DNA from: Leucogyrophana mollusca | Lineage: Eukaryota > Basidiomycota > Agaricomycetes > Boletales | Assembly (NCBI GenBank): GCA_021014945.1 | Contig: MU266455.1 | Span: 1 to 64,000 of the forward strand | Direction: 5' to 3' | Length of the DNA stretch: 64,000 nt | In this document: piece by piece, positions 25,248 to 36,590 of the stretch | Layout: each line of letters begins with the position of its first letter | How positions within the stretch are numbered: position 1 is the stretch's first letter | Translations under genes and position numbers: made by a program | Notes under the pieces: generated by a model | Databases searched by the model: none | The model's input: only the letters and a program-made list of their open reading frames with translations | What the model was told of the DNA's origin: nothing

Positions 25248-26636
25248 ATGGCAGACCTCCTCCCACCGTACACCCCAAGCGCACCTTCGCCTGCTTACTC
25301 TGCTGTGCCAAGCATAGCCGTTCGTCCTATTGGCGCATTCCGTAGAATAACGGATGCCGCGACCGTTGTTCTATACGAACAACCATATGGTATACTTCAA
25401 CCTGTGTATCGCCAAAATGCCCTCGTCCATGGGCATATAACCGTGAAAAGTAAGGATTTTCTAACAGAAGTTTCCATCAAGGTACGCCGAGGGTCACTCT
25501 GCAGCACTCACTCAGCTCATCTTCGCAGCTTGAGGGCGAGATGCGCGTCAAAGTATCCGGAAACTCAACTCGAGTGTCGCTGTTTTCGACTTTGCACTCG
25601 CTGTGGGACAGTAAGGATATCTGTGGCGATAGATGTTCCGCTCAAGCAATGCCCTTTGCCATCACCTTGCCGTCGAGCTACCGCTACAAAGAATATGTCT
25701 ATCCGCTGCCGCCGTCATATGACGACCATGACGGCACGGCTTCTGTATCTTACACGCTGACTGCAATCCTTTCAAAACCGAAACAACTTGTGTCTCTCTC
25801 CGGGAACAGAGTGAGGTATGTTGTGGTTTGCGTCGAAAATGAATGGACGCGGATTTCGCTAAGTTCACATCTAGGATATCCATACCGCTCCACTACCATC
25901 CTCGCTTTCGCCCAAATTTACCCATGCTTCCGAGTGAACTATCTTTCATACCGATGCTCAAATCATATCCCGAAGAATGGTACCAGATCAGTACTATAAT
26001 GAGGACTCGAAAAGACTACACACCGATTGAAGTCGATGTGAGTGGCTTGTAGAACCCTTCCGCGACCCTGCTCATAGGACCCGGGTCGCAGCTGTTTATT
26101 CCCAGTGTGCGGGTCTACACTTTCACCGACACGATCGCGTTTCACCTCCAGCTCCGAGTGCCCTCCTCGCTCAAGGCGTCGCGCGGAGTACCGCTCGCTG
26201 AAGGTGGTGTTGCTTTCGCGACAGCGTGCGGCACTTTTCATGTTCGCGTTTACCTTCTGCGGCTACGCCAGACAGCAAGAAGGCCATCCGACACGAAAAC
26301 CAAGCGTAGGACTGTACTTGGCGAGGGCTCTCTCGAACCCGTAGATGTTACACCTCCTGCCCATTCCCAGCGCTCAGCCGGGCTCGACGTCCTGAGCTGG
26401 GAAGGCCAGATCGAGTGCACTCGGGACGTTTCGACCACCGGTTTTACCTCGACCCATCTTTCTGTCAAGGTTCGCCTTCCTGCTCTTTATGCCTGGGAAA
26501 GGCTAACAACCGCGGTCCTTAGGACTACATTGTGGTCACAGTGACTCCAAAATACCCCACTGATTCGCCATACCTCCGTCTGCAGCATTGCCAGCCAATT
26601 CGACTTGTCACTGACCCCTGGTCTGATCGGGGCTAA
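25248..26636 (+). CDS. Arrestin-like N-terminal domain protein
   Basis: Five exons (25248-25481, 25529-25815, 25875-26037, 26092-26469, 26523-26636) give 391 aa. The beta-sandwich pattern fits fungal arrestin-like proteins: a short Pro-rich start (PPYTPSAPSP), VHGHITVKSKDFLTEVSIKL, then LEGEMRVKVSGNSTRVSLFS, PFAITLPSSY, YTLTAILSK, ISIPLHYHPR and a C-terminal VTVTPKYPTD segment. In other fungi arrestin-related proteins act as adaptors for ubiquitin ligases at the plasma membrane and endosomes. I see no clear PPxY motif near the C-terminus, so a ligase-adaptor role is only an inference. All introns have GT-AG borders. Start: first ATG after a TATA box. Confidence 0.8.
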
Positions 26637-27286
26637 ATCCCGTGTCAGTGCTTCATTGTGCTCTGTGGACAGCGGAAGGACGGTCGAATGACAATACGAC
26701 GTAATCCTTTGGAGCTGTCAACCGGACATACGAACAAGTATGGGCTACGAGACTGGTTCTTTGATCAACCAGCCCCACTTTTGATTGGAACAAGGCGCTC
26801 CTATCGTGCAACAACCTTTTGGGACTCGGACTCTGAGGGCGGAAGCAATGGAGCTGGAGGTGCTTCTGTGCCTGGAGTCAGGGCCACACGAGTCGTTCTG
26901 ACGACTTTCAGAGACACAACGTTGTTGGCAACTTGTACCTCTACCACTGGTAGTTTATGCAATGTAGTTGCAAATGGATCCGCATTCAGTAAAGGTGCAA
27001 TAACAATAACATCATTTTTGAGACAATTGTGATGTGACTGCCACGATGAGTGCGTGTGATGGCGGGCGCAGTTGAACGTGGCCTAAGCGTGAAACAAATT
27101 CATGCAGAGAGTGAAGTTATACTTATAGCCCAATTATAGCCTGTAAATAGCCAGCACACACCCATCGTACAAGAGGCTGCAAAGGTGCAGCAGCCTCGTT
27201 GTACGGGTCATTAGGTGACGGGTTGCAAGCTGTGCCAGTCTTCGAAGGTCTTCGATCACCCATTGGTCCGACCCACAAACCGAACA
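26637..27286. other. Intergenic with one unsupported 124-codon frame
   Basis: A plus-strand frame at 26658-27032 ends in a Ser/Thr-rich stretch but has no motif and may be chance. The remainder is the RhoGAP 5' flank. Confidence 0.35.
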
Positions 27287-29902
27287 ATGCCTCCCAACTT
27301 GAAGCAGAGACTTGCAGCTCTTTCTTTGGCGCCGTCTTCACCTTCTGCACCGCTCGGTTTCCCATCTTCACCGAGCTCTCCGAGCAGCCGAAGGAAGATT
27401 TTCAACACGCCTTGGAAGCGTAACCCTCAAGATGCGACTGGCGACGAACCCGGCGCGCGCGATAAGGTGCAGGATGTGATGAGCAAAGTCATTTTCCAGG
27501 CGGGTGTGGATTACGAGTCGGTTCATTCGTTTTCTCTTTTTCTCCAAGAAATAACAATGTTTTGCCCTCCAGAACGAGACCAATGTGCGTGTTGCACACC
27601 CGCTTTTCTGGAGTAAATTGGTGTTGAACGTTGAACCTGTGCTCGGCTCAGGGTGATCCTAAATGCCTCTGCGCTACCCGACCCGAGAGAGGTTTCATAT
27701 GACCTCTTGCTATTGTAAGTGGTATCCGACCCTAGCTGTTGCATTGCTCAGCGACTTATTTAAATTATGCAGACGTATACTCTCGTACCTCGATTTGTAT
27801 GGTGAGGAGGTCCTCCGATGTTTATCCTCATTAGATTAATTGGTTGTTGCAGTGGAGTCCGATTATACGGTTGTTTTCTTCGCAGCAGGCGGACGTCATG
27901 CCCCCAACTGGAATTGGGTATGGAAGGCGTATCGCAGCCTAAGCCGCAAGTATCGCAAAAATCTCAAGCGACTGGTGCGTACGGTTCGCCTTCCTCTCGA
28001 ATGAATCTGCTTACATCCCGGTGTAGTACATTGTCCATTCCTCATTCTTCTCGAAGAGTAAGCTGATTCTGGTCCATTTCCATTCACTCTTTCACCTGTC
28101 TTCGTCAAAGTGCTTTTCTCCCTCGCAGGGGCCATCATCAGGTCAGTTCTTGTTAGGGACCCATCATCAGGGTCTAATCATCTTCAGCCCCAAGTTTTTT
28201 CGTAAACTAGTGTACATCAACACGCTCTCTGACCTCGCACACCACGTTCCACTGACTCAAATCGACATTCCGCCTGCCGTGTATCGGTACGTCACGTTGC
28301 GAACACCCATCCCCAGTAACGGGAACTTGCTAACAACTATTCTTATAGCGAGAATTTGAAGCAGGAGAATCAGATTAATCTGCCAACACCCACACGCTCA
28401 AGTGTATTTGGCGTGCCACTGGATGAGCTCATGGGTTTTAATGGAGAAAAAGGAAGTATCCCACGAGTCGTGAAGGATTCCATCCAATATCTCGAAGATA
28501 GTGGTACGTAGGCACGTCTAGAGTAGGTCAACATCTTACTCATCGTCCGGCGCCCCAAAGGTCTTGAAGAGGATGGTCTCTTCCGACGCTCGCCCAATTC
28601 TGTGCTGCTAAAACAAGTCCAACAAGCGTACGACAGAGGTACAGAATCGTGCTCATATCACAGCTTAACATTCTAACGTCTTCCTAGGCCAAGTAGTTTC
28701 TCTCCATACATTCAATGACCCTCATCTTGCGGCGGTTCTACTCAAGAAATATATTCGGGATCTGCCTGATCCACTCTTTCCGGAGAATCTCTACCCCTCT
28801 ATTCGACGATGCCCTACACCCACGAACGACGCCTCTGATCTGACGAGTGTAGGCTATATCAGGGACACTTTACTGCCTCAGCTCATGCCATGCGCATACG
28901 TCCTGTTGAGCCATGTACTACGTGAGTTTGCCAGCCAATCAATTAAACCGAGGTGCTGACAATGCGGTCTATAACCGTCACATATTAGATCTCATGCACC
29001 AGGTATCGCTGCACGCTGCGACCAACCGCATGGATGCACACAACCTCGCTTTGGTCCTGTGCCCCAATCTTGTATCAAGTCCCAACCCTATGAAAGATGT
29101 GCTCATGTGTGGTATCCCCGGGGGCCCCTCGTTTACGAACGACGCCTCCTCTTCAATGACATCTTCCACTCTCACCACTTCGTCTGCTGCGGCATCATCT
29201 ACTACTGCCGTCTCGTCCCCTTCTCTCTCCTCCTCTACCTCCTCTACCGAAGCAAAAACAACGCTAGGCGCCGTGATCAAGCTCTGTATCCAGCGCTACT
29301 ACGAGATATTTGACGAGGTACGAGATCCTGCTGAAGCTGTGCAGCGATCCGTTCGGTCTCCTTCACCGCCTTCATCATCCGCGTCGTCTTCGTCTGGGCC
29401 AAAGCAGCCTCGCCCCCTGAGCCTCAATGGGGATGATGACGACATTGACGACGCCATGCTTGTTATGCCAATTGGTCCAAGTACCACTGGTGGGCCATCG
29501 TCAATGGCGACCAGCGAACGAACGATCAATCTTGGGGGCGGGAGTGGCGGTGGTATCTCATACCAGCCACGTCAGCGCAAAGGCCCTGTCAATGCCAGTG
29601 GGAGTGGCGGTGGTGTGCGATCCGTGAATACTGACACCATCAACGGAAATGGAGGCGGGTACAGCTATGCATCGCGGAGCAGGGCGCGGTCGACGATTAG
29701 CATTGAGGGTGGGGGCAATGGGGGTGGATTTGGGAGGGGCTCAATATCGATAGGGAAGGGAACAATGCGAAAGTCTAGTGGTGCGGCTGTGGAAGCAGTA
29801 GGTGTCACAGCTGGGGGTTTCTTCTCGCCTCCTGGGACAGCGCCTCCCGTTCCCCCGCTTCCGTTTGGAGGTGCTCATTCTGGGAGGTTGGGTAGAGGGT
29901 GA
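27287..29902 (+). CDS. Rho GTPase-activating protein with Sec14/CRAL-TRIO domain
   Basis: Twelve exons (27287-27516, 27573-27584, 27652-27714, 27773-27801, 27853-27974, 28027-28057, 28111-28141, 28188-28286, 28349-28503, 28561-28638, 28688-28921, 28989-29902) give 665 aa. The order is a Ser/Pro-rich N-terminus, a Sec14-like lipid-binding domain (YTVVFFAAGGRHAPNWNW, RKLVYINTLSDL), then a RhoGAP domain with the arginine finger in EEDGLFRRSPN, KKYIRDLPDPLFP and AHNLALVLCPNLV. The ~230-residue C-terminal tail is Ser/Gly-rich and low complexity. The architecture resembles ARHGAP1 and yeast Ecm25. It should switch off Rho/Cdc42-type GTPases at membranes. Exon 2 is only 12 nt and is needed to read DYETRPMVILNAS; the joints on both sides are GT-AG. 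Confidence 0.92.
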
Positions 29903-30729
29903 AAGATAAGTGTGGTGAGCTGGTATGGGAGGATATTAATTTATTTGCCATGGTCTGGATCTTGTTGCACTTATCCTGGGGACATTTGGTTCTGGTGGCT
30001 GGGTCTACTCCCAGTGGAATGGCGAAGCAGCTCAGGGTTCACGGGTGTGGGCCATATGTACACGAAGGGGCAGGTAACAATCGCGCTAACTCATAATCAT
30101 GAATCTTGGACCGAACGCGAGGGATAAAGCGCGTGTCTTCATCCAGAGGGAGGACACTAGTAGCGGGGTAGCACCAGAGTCCGTGACCAAGTCTATACTG
30201 TGGTCCACTCCTCTGTCCGACCGACGAAGCTCGATTGCTGCACTTACAATGTGATCGCTATAAAGGTTCACAGGAATCCAACGTCGTCTATCGCACTAAC
30301 CAGGAGATGGCACTACCGAAATGGTTGGGCTGTGCCGAGCGTCAGCTCGGAGGGACGCAGGGAAGGTGGAGCCGCTCGGGTGGGCGGGAACCTTGCGTGC
30401 GAAATTGTAGTCGTGCCAGATCAATCAACGATATGAGATTAGATGCTCGGTGCTCGGGGTATCAGCAAATATATGAAAGGGTGTGTAAACTGAAGGTGGC
30501 TACGGAAAAGGGCGTGGAGAGCGGGAGAAAATGAGAGTAAAGGGAGCGAGTAAGCGTGACAACGGCTTGCGGGCTCGATGGTGAAAGCGATGAGGAAAGG
30601 AAAATTGCTGTGGCGGTGCATGCGAGCCGCTCAGCTGGACGTGTGGTGCCAGACTCCAACAGGCTGCGTCCGGCACCTAACATTATGAGTAGCACAACCT
30701 CCCAAGGTCACTGCCAGTGCGTTTGGGTA
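29903..30729. other. Convergent intergenic region
   Basis: These 3' flanks of the RhoGAP and glycosidase genes contain several short frames, none recognisable. Confidence 0.45.
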
Positions 30730-32244
30730 TCAAATTCCGATCCAATCCTTCCATGCCGAGAGCATCATCAGCCCAAAAGCCTGTGCTTCGGTTGACAAGA
30801 GGCCCGTCTCGTTCCAAACAAGAGGGTTCACGACTGGACTGAGCGTGCCCAAGTTTGTGACGCCCCCTAGCACAGCATTACGGATTCTCGCAGCTGTCCT
30901 TGTATAATTTGCACCAAATTGCTCCGGGTAAAGCGTTGCAACGCGATATGCAACCGAAGCGAGGGCGGCAGAAGCAGAAGCGTCTCCAAAGGAAGGCCCT
31001 CCCGTGATATAATCGGGGACGAGGTCGGATGGTGTCTGTAAGGACGAATAAGTCACAACGCGGAAATGAAGACATGATCCCCTCGGAGGCGACGAACCAA
31101 CGCTGCAAACTCGCCGTCGAGGATTTCTCTGACCCAGGAAGTGAGGTTGGCGACTTGTGGGGCCATTTCTGACGCGAAGTCGGTCTTCTGGATTGTCACA
31201 GCTACCCTCAGCATGCCTAACGCTGCCCACGCATTACCTGTGAAAGCCAGGTCAGTTAATAGGTTTCTTCTAGCGCCTCGCGTATGACGCGTCTCACCGG
31301 ATCCCCAGATGCCCTCATCAACCCACGTTCCGTTGTCATCATAGATATGTCCCCAGAGTTTCCCTGTTGGGCCATCAAGTAGGAGGGCATCCCGGTATAG
31401 GCGACATTGATCATACGCGAGCTGCAAGAGACTGGAGTTGTGCATGACTGCACCATAGTATGCGATGAAAGGAAAGCCCATGTATACCCCATCAGCCCTA
31501 AGGGTGGGATGACGACACGCTTCGGTTAACAAGGTAAATGAACACACCAATATTGACGCGAATCCGCCCGGTGTGAAATGGCGCCAGTTGATGTGCGCGG
31601 CGCTACGTTCAGGATCTAGCGGAAGGAGAGCTGATAGTGTACCATATACGTTTCATGTCCGAATGCAACTCACATAGTTCAGTTCAGCATCTGCAGCAGT
31701 AAGCCAATAGCTTCTCCGGGATGAGTCCGTGAAACTCCCTGGGGATAAGTTCATAAGTAATGTTGTTAAAATACCTGTCTATTGGTACAAACTCACCCAT
31801 AAGAACGACAGAACCTGCGGATGCCCCATCCAGAGCTGCCCCATCCAGCGCATCTCCAATATTCTGGCTCAGACGCCCATCAGGAGTCTGCCTGACTACA
31901 GCGCTGAGGGCAAGCTGCAGAGTCGACATTGGGAACTTCCAATTTGGAGTGAATGGCGACGGTCCAAATACAGAGTATTCTTCGTCGTCAAATTCGAGGA
32001 TGCCGGCTGCAGCAGTCCCTTGCTCCCAGCTGGGTAGGATCCCAATATTGAATTTGAATGAGTTCAAACGGAGAGATCTGTCGATTTAAACGCACCTGGT
32101 CCTGATCGAAGCCAACATGGCAGAGCGGATGGAGCCTGCAACACCGACATGGTTTCGATAGGCAGATGCCTCGGATGAGACGTTCGACCCCAGTGCACCG
32201 ACACCAAGGACAAAGCAAAGCACGAGTGGCCAAGGAAAGGACAT
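30730..32244 (-). CDS. Six-hairpin glycosidase (GH88/GH105-like), secreted
   Basis: Seven exons (32244-32096, 32029-31797, 31738-31674, 31615-31548, 31497-31298, 31237-31098, 31035-30730) give 386 aa. The N-terminus is a signal peptide (MSFPWPLVLCFVLGVGALGS). The (alpha/alpha)6 barrel signature is visible as SWEQGTAAAGILEFD, YWLTAADAELNY, VPRTS-like APRTSTGAISHR, VYMGFPFIAYYG, DEGIWGSGNAWAALGMLRV and NETGLLSTEAQAFGLMML. Families 88 and 105 release unsaturated uronic acids from pectin or glycosaminoglycan fragments; fungal proteins of this broader type are often uncharacterised, so the substrate is open. Two joints needed a choice of frame (31615 and 31497) and were settled by the SHRAD and GVYMG motifs. 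No CBM or GPI signal is seen. Confidence 0.85.
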
Positions 32245-33605
32245 CGCCTTATAAATAAATTAACTTCGCGTACTTCAGTTACTGCGGGCGGACGGCGGGA
32301 CGCGACTTTGGTTTTTCAAGTGACAGCTCGTTAGCAGCAAGAACTTAGAAGGCCTTTATATCGTCCCACCCCTTGAAGGTTAGCCGCCACGGCTACATTA
32401 TCTTCGTGATGCATTGATCATCTCGACCCGTCGGCCTTCCTGTACAGTACTTATCATGTGGTCGATGATGTCGACAAAACTTGGACAAGTCACAAAGCAA
32501 GGGGGGCCGAGCGACTAAACTGAGATATCCCAGGATATCCCCTCCTCTCCCACGTCCAAACCTGCTCTGAGCGCCGAACCGAATAAGCACTCGTTACATA
32601 GGGGAGTTGCGGCCTCTAGAAATGGATTATCGTTTATACAAGAGATTGAACTTTAGTAAGCTAGGGATCGCGATCGCCAGCTGGTCTTGTGATACTACAT
32701 TGCCGCTCGTTAGCATAGCTGACGTGTTAGACACCCATTGATGTCATGTCCACACGGTGGACATCACAACCCGCGTGGTCATTGATGCGGCGAGGGGGGG
32801 CAAGGGGGGGGGCTGACATCGAAAAACGTCTCAGAAGAACGTTTCGAACGGAAGATTTGGTAAGCTATGCGAAAGCAATGCGATGTCCTGGGGTAGCCTT
32901 GGAGTACCGTTCCATCGCCATTAGTAGAGTACAGTGTCAGCCTGTGGTTCGGGAGGATTGATGAAGGCAACGGGTACGTCGCCGTGACGAAACCTCCGGA
33001 AGAGGTTGAACAAAGTCTCAAAGGAGGATAGTCGTTCGAGTTGACCCTTGAAAACGCACGCTGATTCCACATCAATACTACAAGATGCTGAATGTTTCAG
33101 GCCTTCCCCCACGTGTAGTTGGACTAGCGAAGACTTGTAATGACTGGTGGTGGGTCGAGTGCACTGATCATTGAAGGTGGCTCAAGTTCAAGTTGAGAGT
33201 GGGAATCTGGAGTGAATTTGCCTGAGCCAGAGCCACTGGCACGCACGGGGAGACCAGTCCTGTAAAGGCGAACCACCTTGCTGTAATCAATCGTCTTCAC
33301 AACGTGGATTTCATGCAACTCGTAATTACTTGCAAGGAAACTTGCAGGCCGTTATTCGCAGGCAGGCGGTTATAATGTCTGGTGAGCGTCAATTAGCCAA
33401 CCGAAATATCTCTCCACATTGAACATCGCTGACCCATCGTTTTGTTCTTATACTGACAAGCACAAGTATTCGACGACACTTTCGCTAGCGGTGCTGTACG
33501 CAGTTTGCGTAGTGACAAGGACGGGGGAGCTCTTTTTCTCACAAGTCGTGCAAGGCTTTGCGTAACCTACCTCGAAGCTCGGGAAACGTTGACTAGGCGC
33601 TAGCT
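32245..33605. other. Divergent intergenic region with G-rich tract
   Basis: Contains the promoters of two diverging genes and no recognised gene. At 32794-32812 the plus strand has seven G, CAA, then nine G, which could form a G-quadruplex. Confidence 0.45.
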
Positions 33606-35912
33606 ATGCCTGACCTCGCTACGACACAATGCACCTCTGACACTGCTCTACAAAAACGGTGGAGTTTACAGCCCACCCCACCTACGCAAATAAGAAGACG
33701 CGGAAAGCGCCTCCAGGACGGGTACGTTACAAAGAAGGTCCTTTGCTCGTGCGCCACAAGCATTGTCTGATTTCTTGTACTTAAAGCTCTGGGTCACACA
33801 AAGTGCCAGCTCTGGCAATGTCGGGTTCAAAGGCGTAAGTTTCTCGCCCTCATTGCAACGTATGATATGCATTAAGTGTGATACTATACCAGGACAGCTC
33901 CACCAGGGTGGTCTCGAATATCTCACCCAGAAGGAGGCTACTACTTCTGCGACGAGCGAAAAGTAAGTGTATCACCAATAGGCGACCAGATACGCAGCTG
34001 AAGCGTAGCTCAGAACATCTGTACGATGGTTAATCTTCTTGACACTACGATGCAGAGTGCCATCAGTAGTTTTGCCGATCAGCTGCGAGACGACCCGCGA
34101 CTTCAGTCCTGCCTCGAAGTCGACCCGGATGTCGTCTTGGTCCTTCACTACAGCTATGAAGCTACTACCGAAGATACCCCACGCTGCGGATACTACCTTG
34201 TTTCTTCCATCGGCAGGCGAGTGTTTTGGTTGGAAGACTTTGATCTGCCATGCGACATCAAGGGCTGTGACGATTCCACCTGTATGTGTCGACGTCATTC
34301 CCGGGGTATTCGTTCTTACATTTGCGGTAGGTTTGGAAGTCCAGTACTGGTAGGTGGACTGCCCATTGGGGTGAGTTCAGGACCTCTACCTTCGAAGATC
34401 TACCCTAACTGCTTCCAGAGGAAAGCATAATTACCACCAAACCCATAGGAGGCACTGGCAGCTATTTCCCAGTACATGTAAATTAACAGAAGATATCGTG
34501 GACACTCTCAAGAGTGTGCTCTTGCACACCTGTGGAGGTTAGTTCTGTTTGCATGGCCTCATATTTCACTTATGTTCATCTCACGGAAGATCATTTGACT
34601 GCCAAATTCTCGACTTCGCAGTACAATAGGGATGACCTCAAGTACATGATCGATCTAGTGAATGAAATCAAACGTTCGGGTCCCTTCGGCTTGCATTCCA
34701 TTTGGACCACTTACTCTTCATCTTTCAGTCGACAACAACAATACCCACGATAGTTCAGCATGGCTGATAGGTAAGTAGTTAAATGCCAACGCAGAGCCTC
34801 AACGAAACCAAATAATTCCCTTCCCTTCCAGGAAAACTCATGACCCTGTGTAGTGAGTGATGTACCTTACATCTGGCACTCTCCGGTGACTTTACGTCAC
34901 TAGAACTTGACGAACTGCGCAGCTCTTATGGACAGAAAGGCGAACACACGGCCTTTGGTCGCTTGGGCCCTGGGTCGCGTGCTTACGAGCGCTCGCTTCC
35001 TATGTGGCTCTTGTCCCCCTTCCTTCTACGCAGTCCGGAGATATATGCAACGGAGCTTCATTCGTTCCGCGACAACTTTACTCTTTTGCGGTGGAGAAAG
35101 TTTGTTGATAAGGTCGACATCAGTATACGAGATTCAAACCTGCTGGTGCGTGTTCTGCATGAATGAAGACATCACTTTACACGCTGGATGTCATTCACAG
35201 GCTACTGTTCTCCTTGGCACAAACATTGGGTTCCTATCAATCCAGAGCGTCGACGACGGTACTGTTCCTGGTTCCCGGTCACCGGTCCAGATAATCATCT
35301 ACTGTTCGACTATTGGGAGTCTTGGGAGCATTATCGTTGGTCTTGTGATCTTCAAGCAATATCGAGCACAAGGCGCCGATTCTCTCCTGACAGCCGTGAG
35401 TGATTGTTTCCCCTGCTCCAGATCCTTTTTTTTTGAAGATCTAGCACGGTTTCAAAGATCACGGTTTTGGAACGCCTCTTTCGCAGGACTTATACCGTGG
35501 AGGCACTAGCCATTATCTGCAGTCTTCCATATGTCCTACTTTTGTGGAGGTAAGCGAACTTCCCTTGTCCAAGCGTTACGATGCATTAACTCCACGCTGT
35601 AGCTTGATATTCTTCCTCGCAGCATTCTCCGTCGTGTGTTTCGACTCCACCGACACCGCTACCCGTGTGCCGGTTGCAGCCACCATACTAATTGTATTCG
35701 GGGGTGTTTATTGGTGCATGGTCGTAGCGGGTCTCCCCGACAAGGAAAAGCACAAGAATACGAACGAGGGCCAAAGCGTCGACACAACGGCAGTGGATGG
35801 GAGAGAAGGAGAAGGCGCAGAGAAGCCCCCTTTCAATACGTGGAATCACCATATGGCACGCTTGCTTCGGCTCACTTCACATACTGTCGAGAGTGAGAGC
35901 GTGGCAGCGTAG
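33606..35912 (+). CDS. WW-domain protein with C-terminal membrane segments (Agaricomycete type)
   Basis: Thirteen exons (33606-33721, 33787-33834, 33893-33962, 34014-34281, 34331-34349, 34449-34537, 34590-34679, 34759-34770, 34832-34852, 34904-35145, 35201-35395, 35458-35549, 35603-35912) give 523 aa. A basic Pro-rich N-terminus is followed by a WW-like unit (PPGWSRISHPEGGYYF). Then comes a soluble region with GYYLVSSIGRRVFWLEDFD, YWRHWQLFPS and SVLLHTCGDHL. Next is a helical domain (MWLLSPFLLRSPEIYATE), and finally about four membrane segments (GTNIGFLSIQSV, IGSLGSIIVGLVIF, ALAIICSLPYVLLLW, AATILIVFGGVYW). I recognise this layout as a large lineage family of mushroom-forming fungi without known function. 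Exons 5 and 8 are 19 and 12 nt. The end of exon 7 is the least certain joint. Confidence 0.82.
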
Positions 35913-36590
35913 CGGAGCTTTCAAGGTCTATGTATCTTTTGACGCGTCTCTGTCCCATACCATCGGCTTATATTTATACCAGCGCTCACGTGAGGGATGT
36001 ATCGTTTTCAAGGATCCGGCTGGCGCAACCTTCCTATCGAGACGAGATCAGCCTCTCAATTCCCTGTGAGCTGCGGACCATCATCTCTACCGTAAAGCCT
36101 CATGGCGTTCAGACAAGACCAATATGTCTCGCGGGATTGCCCAATACTGACGCTGAGAGCTTCAGTTCCTACTTAGAATATTATTATCCTCCTCGTTTCT
36201 TCTTCGTGACCTGTCATATGCTCCGGGTTTTTCCACGTATTTACTACTCTGAACTACATGGCCACGCTAACGCGCTTCGGACGAGGGTCTAGTTCGTCCC
36301 ATTACCAGGGTTATCTATTGATATGCTATTTTGAAGTCGCCGTCACCAAGAATCAATATCAAGGTGGGGTTCGGATAAGGGGTCTTTGGAAATTCTCGAG
36401 GCAAGTCGTTTCCCATTCTCGCCGTAGGTACCCTATCCCATCCCGCTGATAATACGATTTTAGATCGTCATCGATATGTGCGCGTCAGAGCGGTGCCAAA
36501 TGACCTATATATCACCATCGTGGACCACGTCTGTTACCCTTAGATTGATTGTCCTGATCCTTACCAGGCTATCTAAACTCTTAACTAGCC
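35913..36590. other. Intergenic, no gene seen
   Basis: 3' flank of the WW protein gene and promoter of the sulfite-oxidase-type gene; only short frames. Confidence 0.5.

Noticed and set aside
26658..27032. 124-codon frame between the arrestin and RhoGAP genes
   Set aside because: No motif, no splice evidence and no promoter signal; kept only as a remark on the intergenic entry.
33963..34013. Apparent frame break at intron 3 of the WW gene
   Set aside because: Using the acceptor GCTCAG at 34013 instead of the upstream TAG restores phase with an ordinary GT-AG intron, so no anomaly remains.
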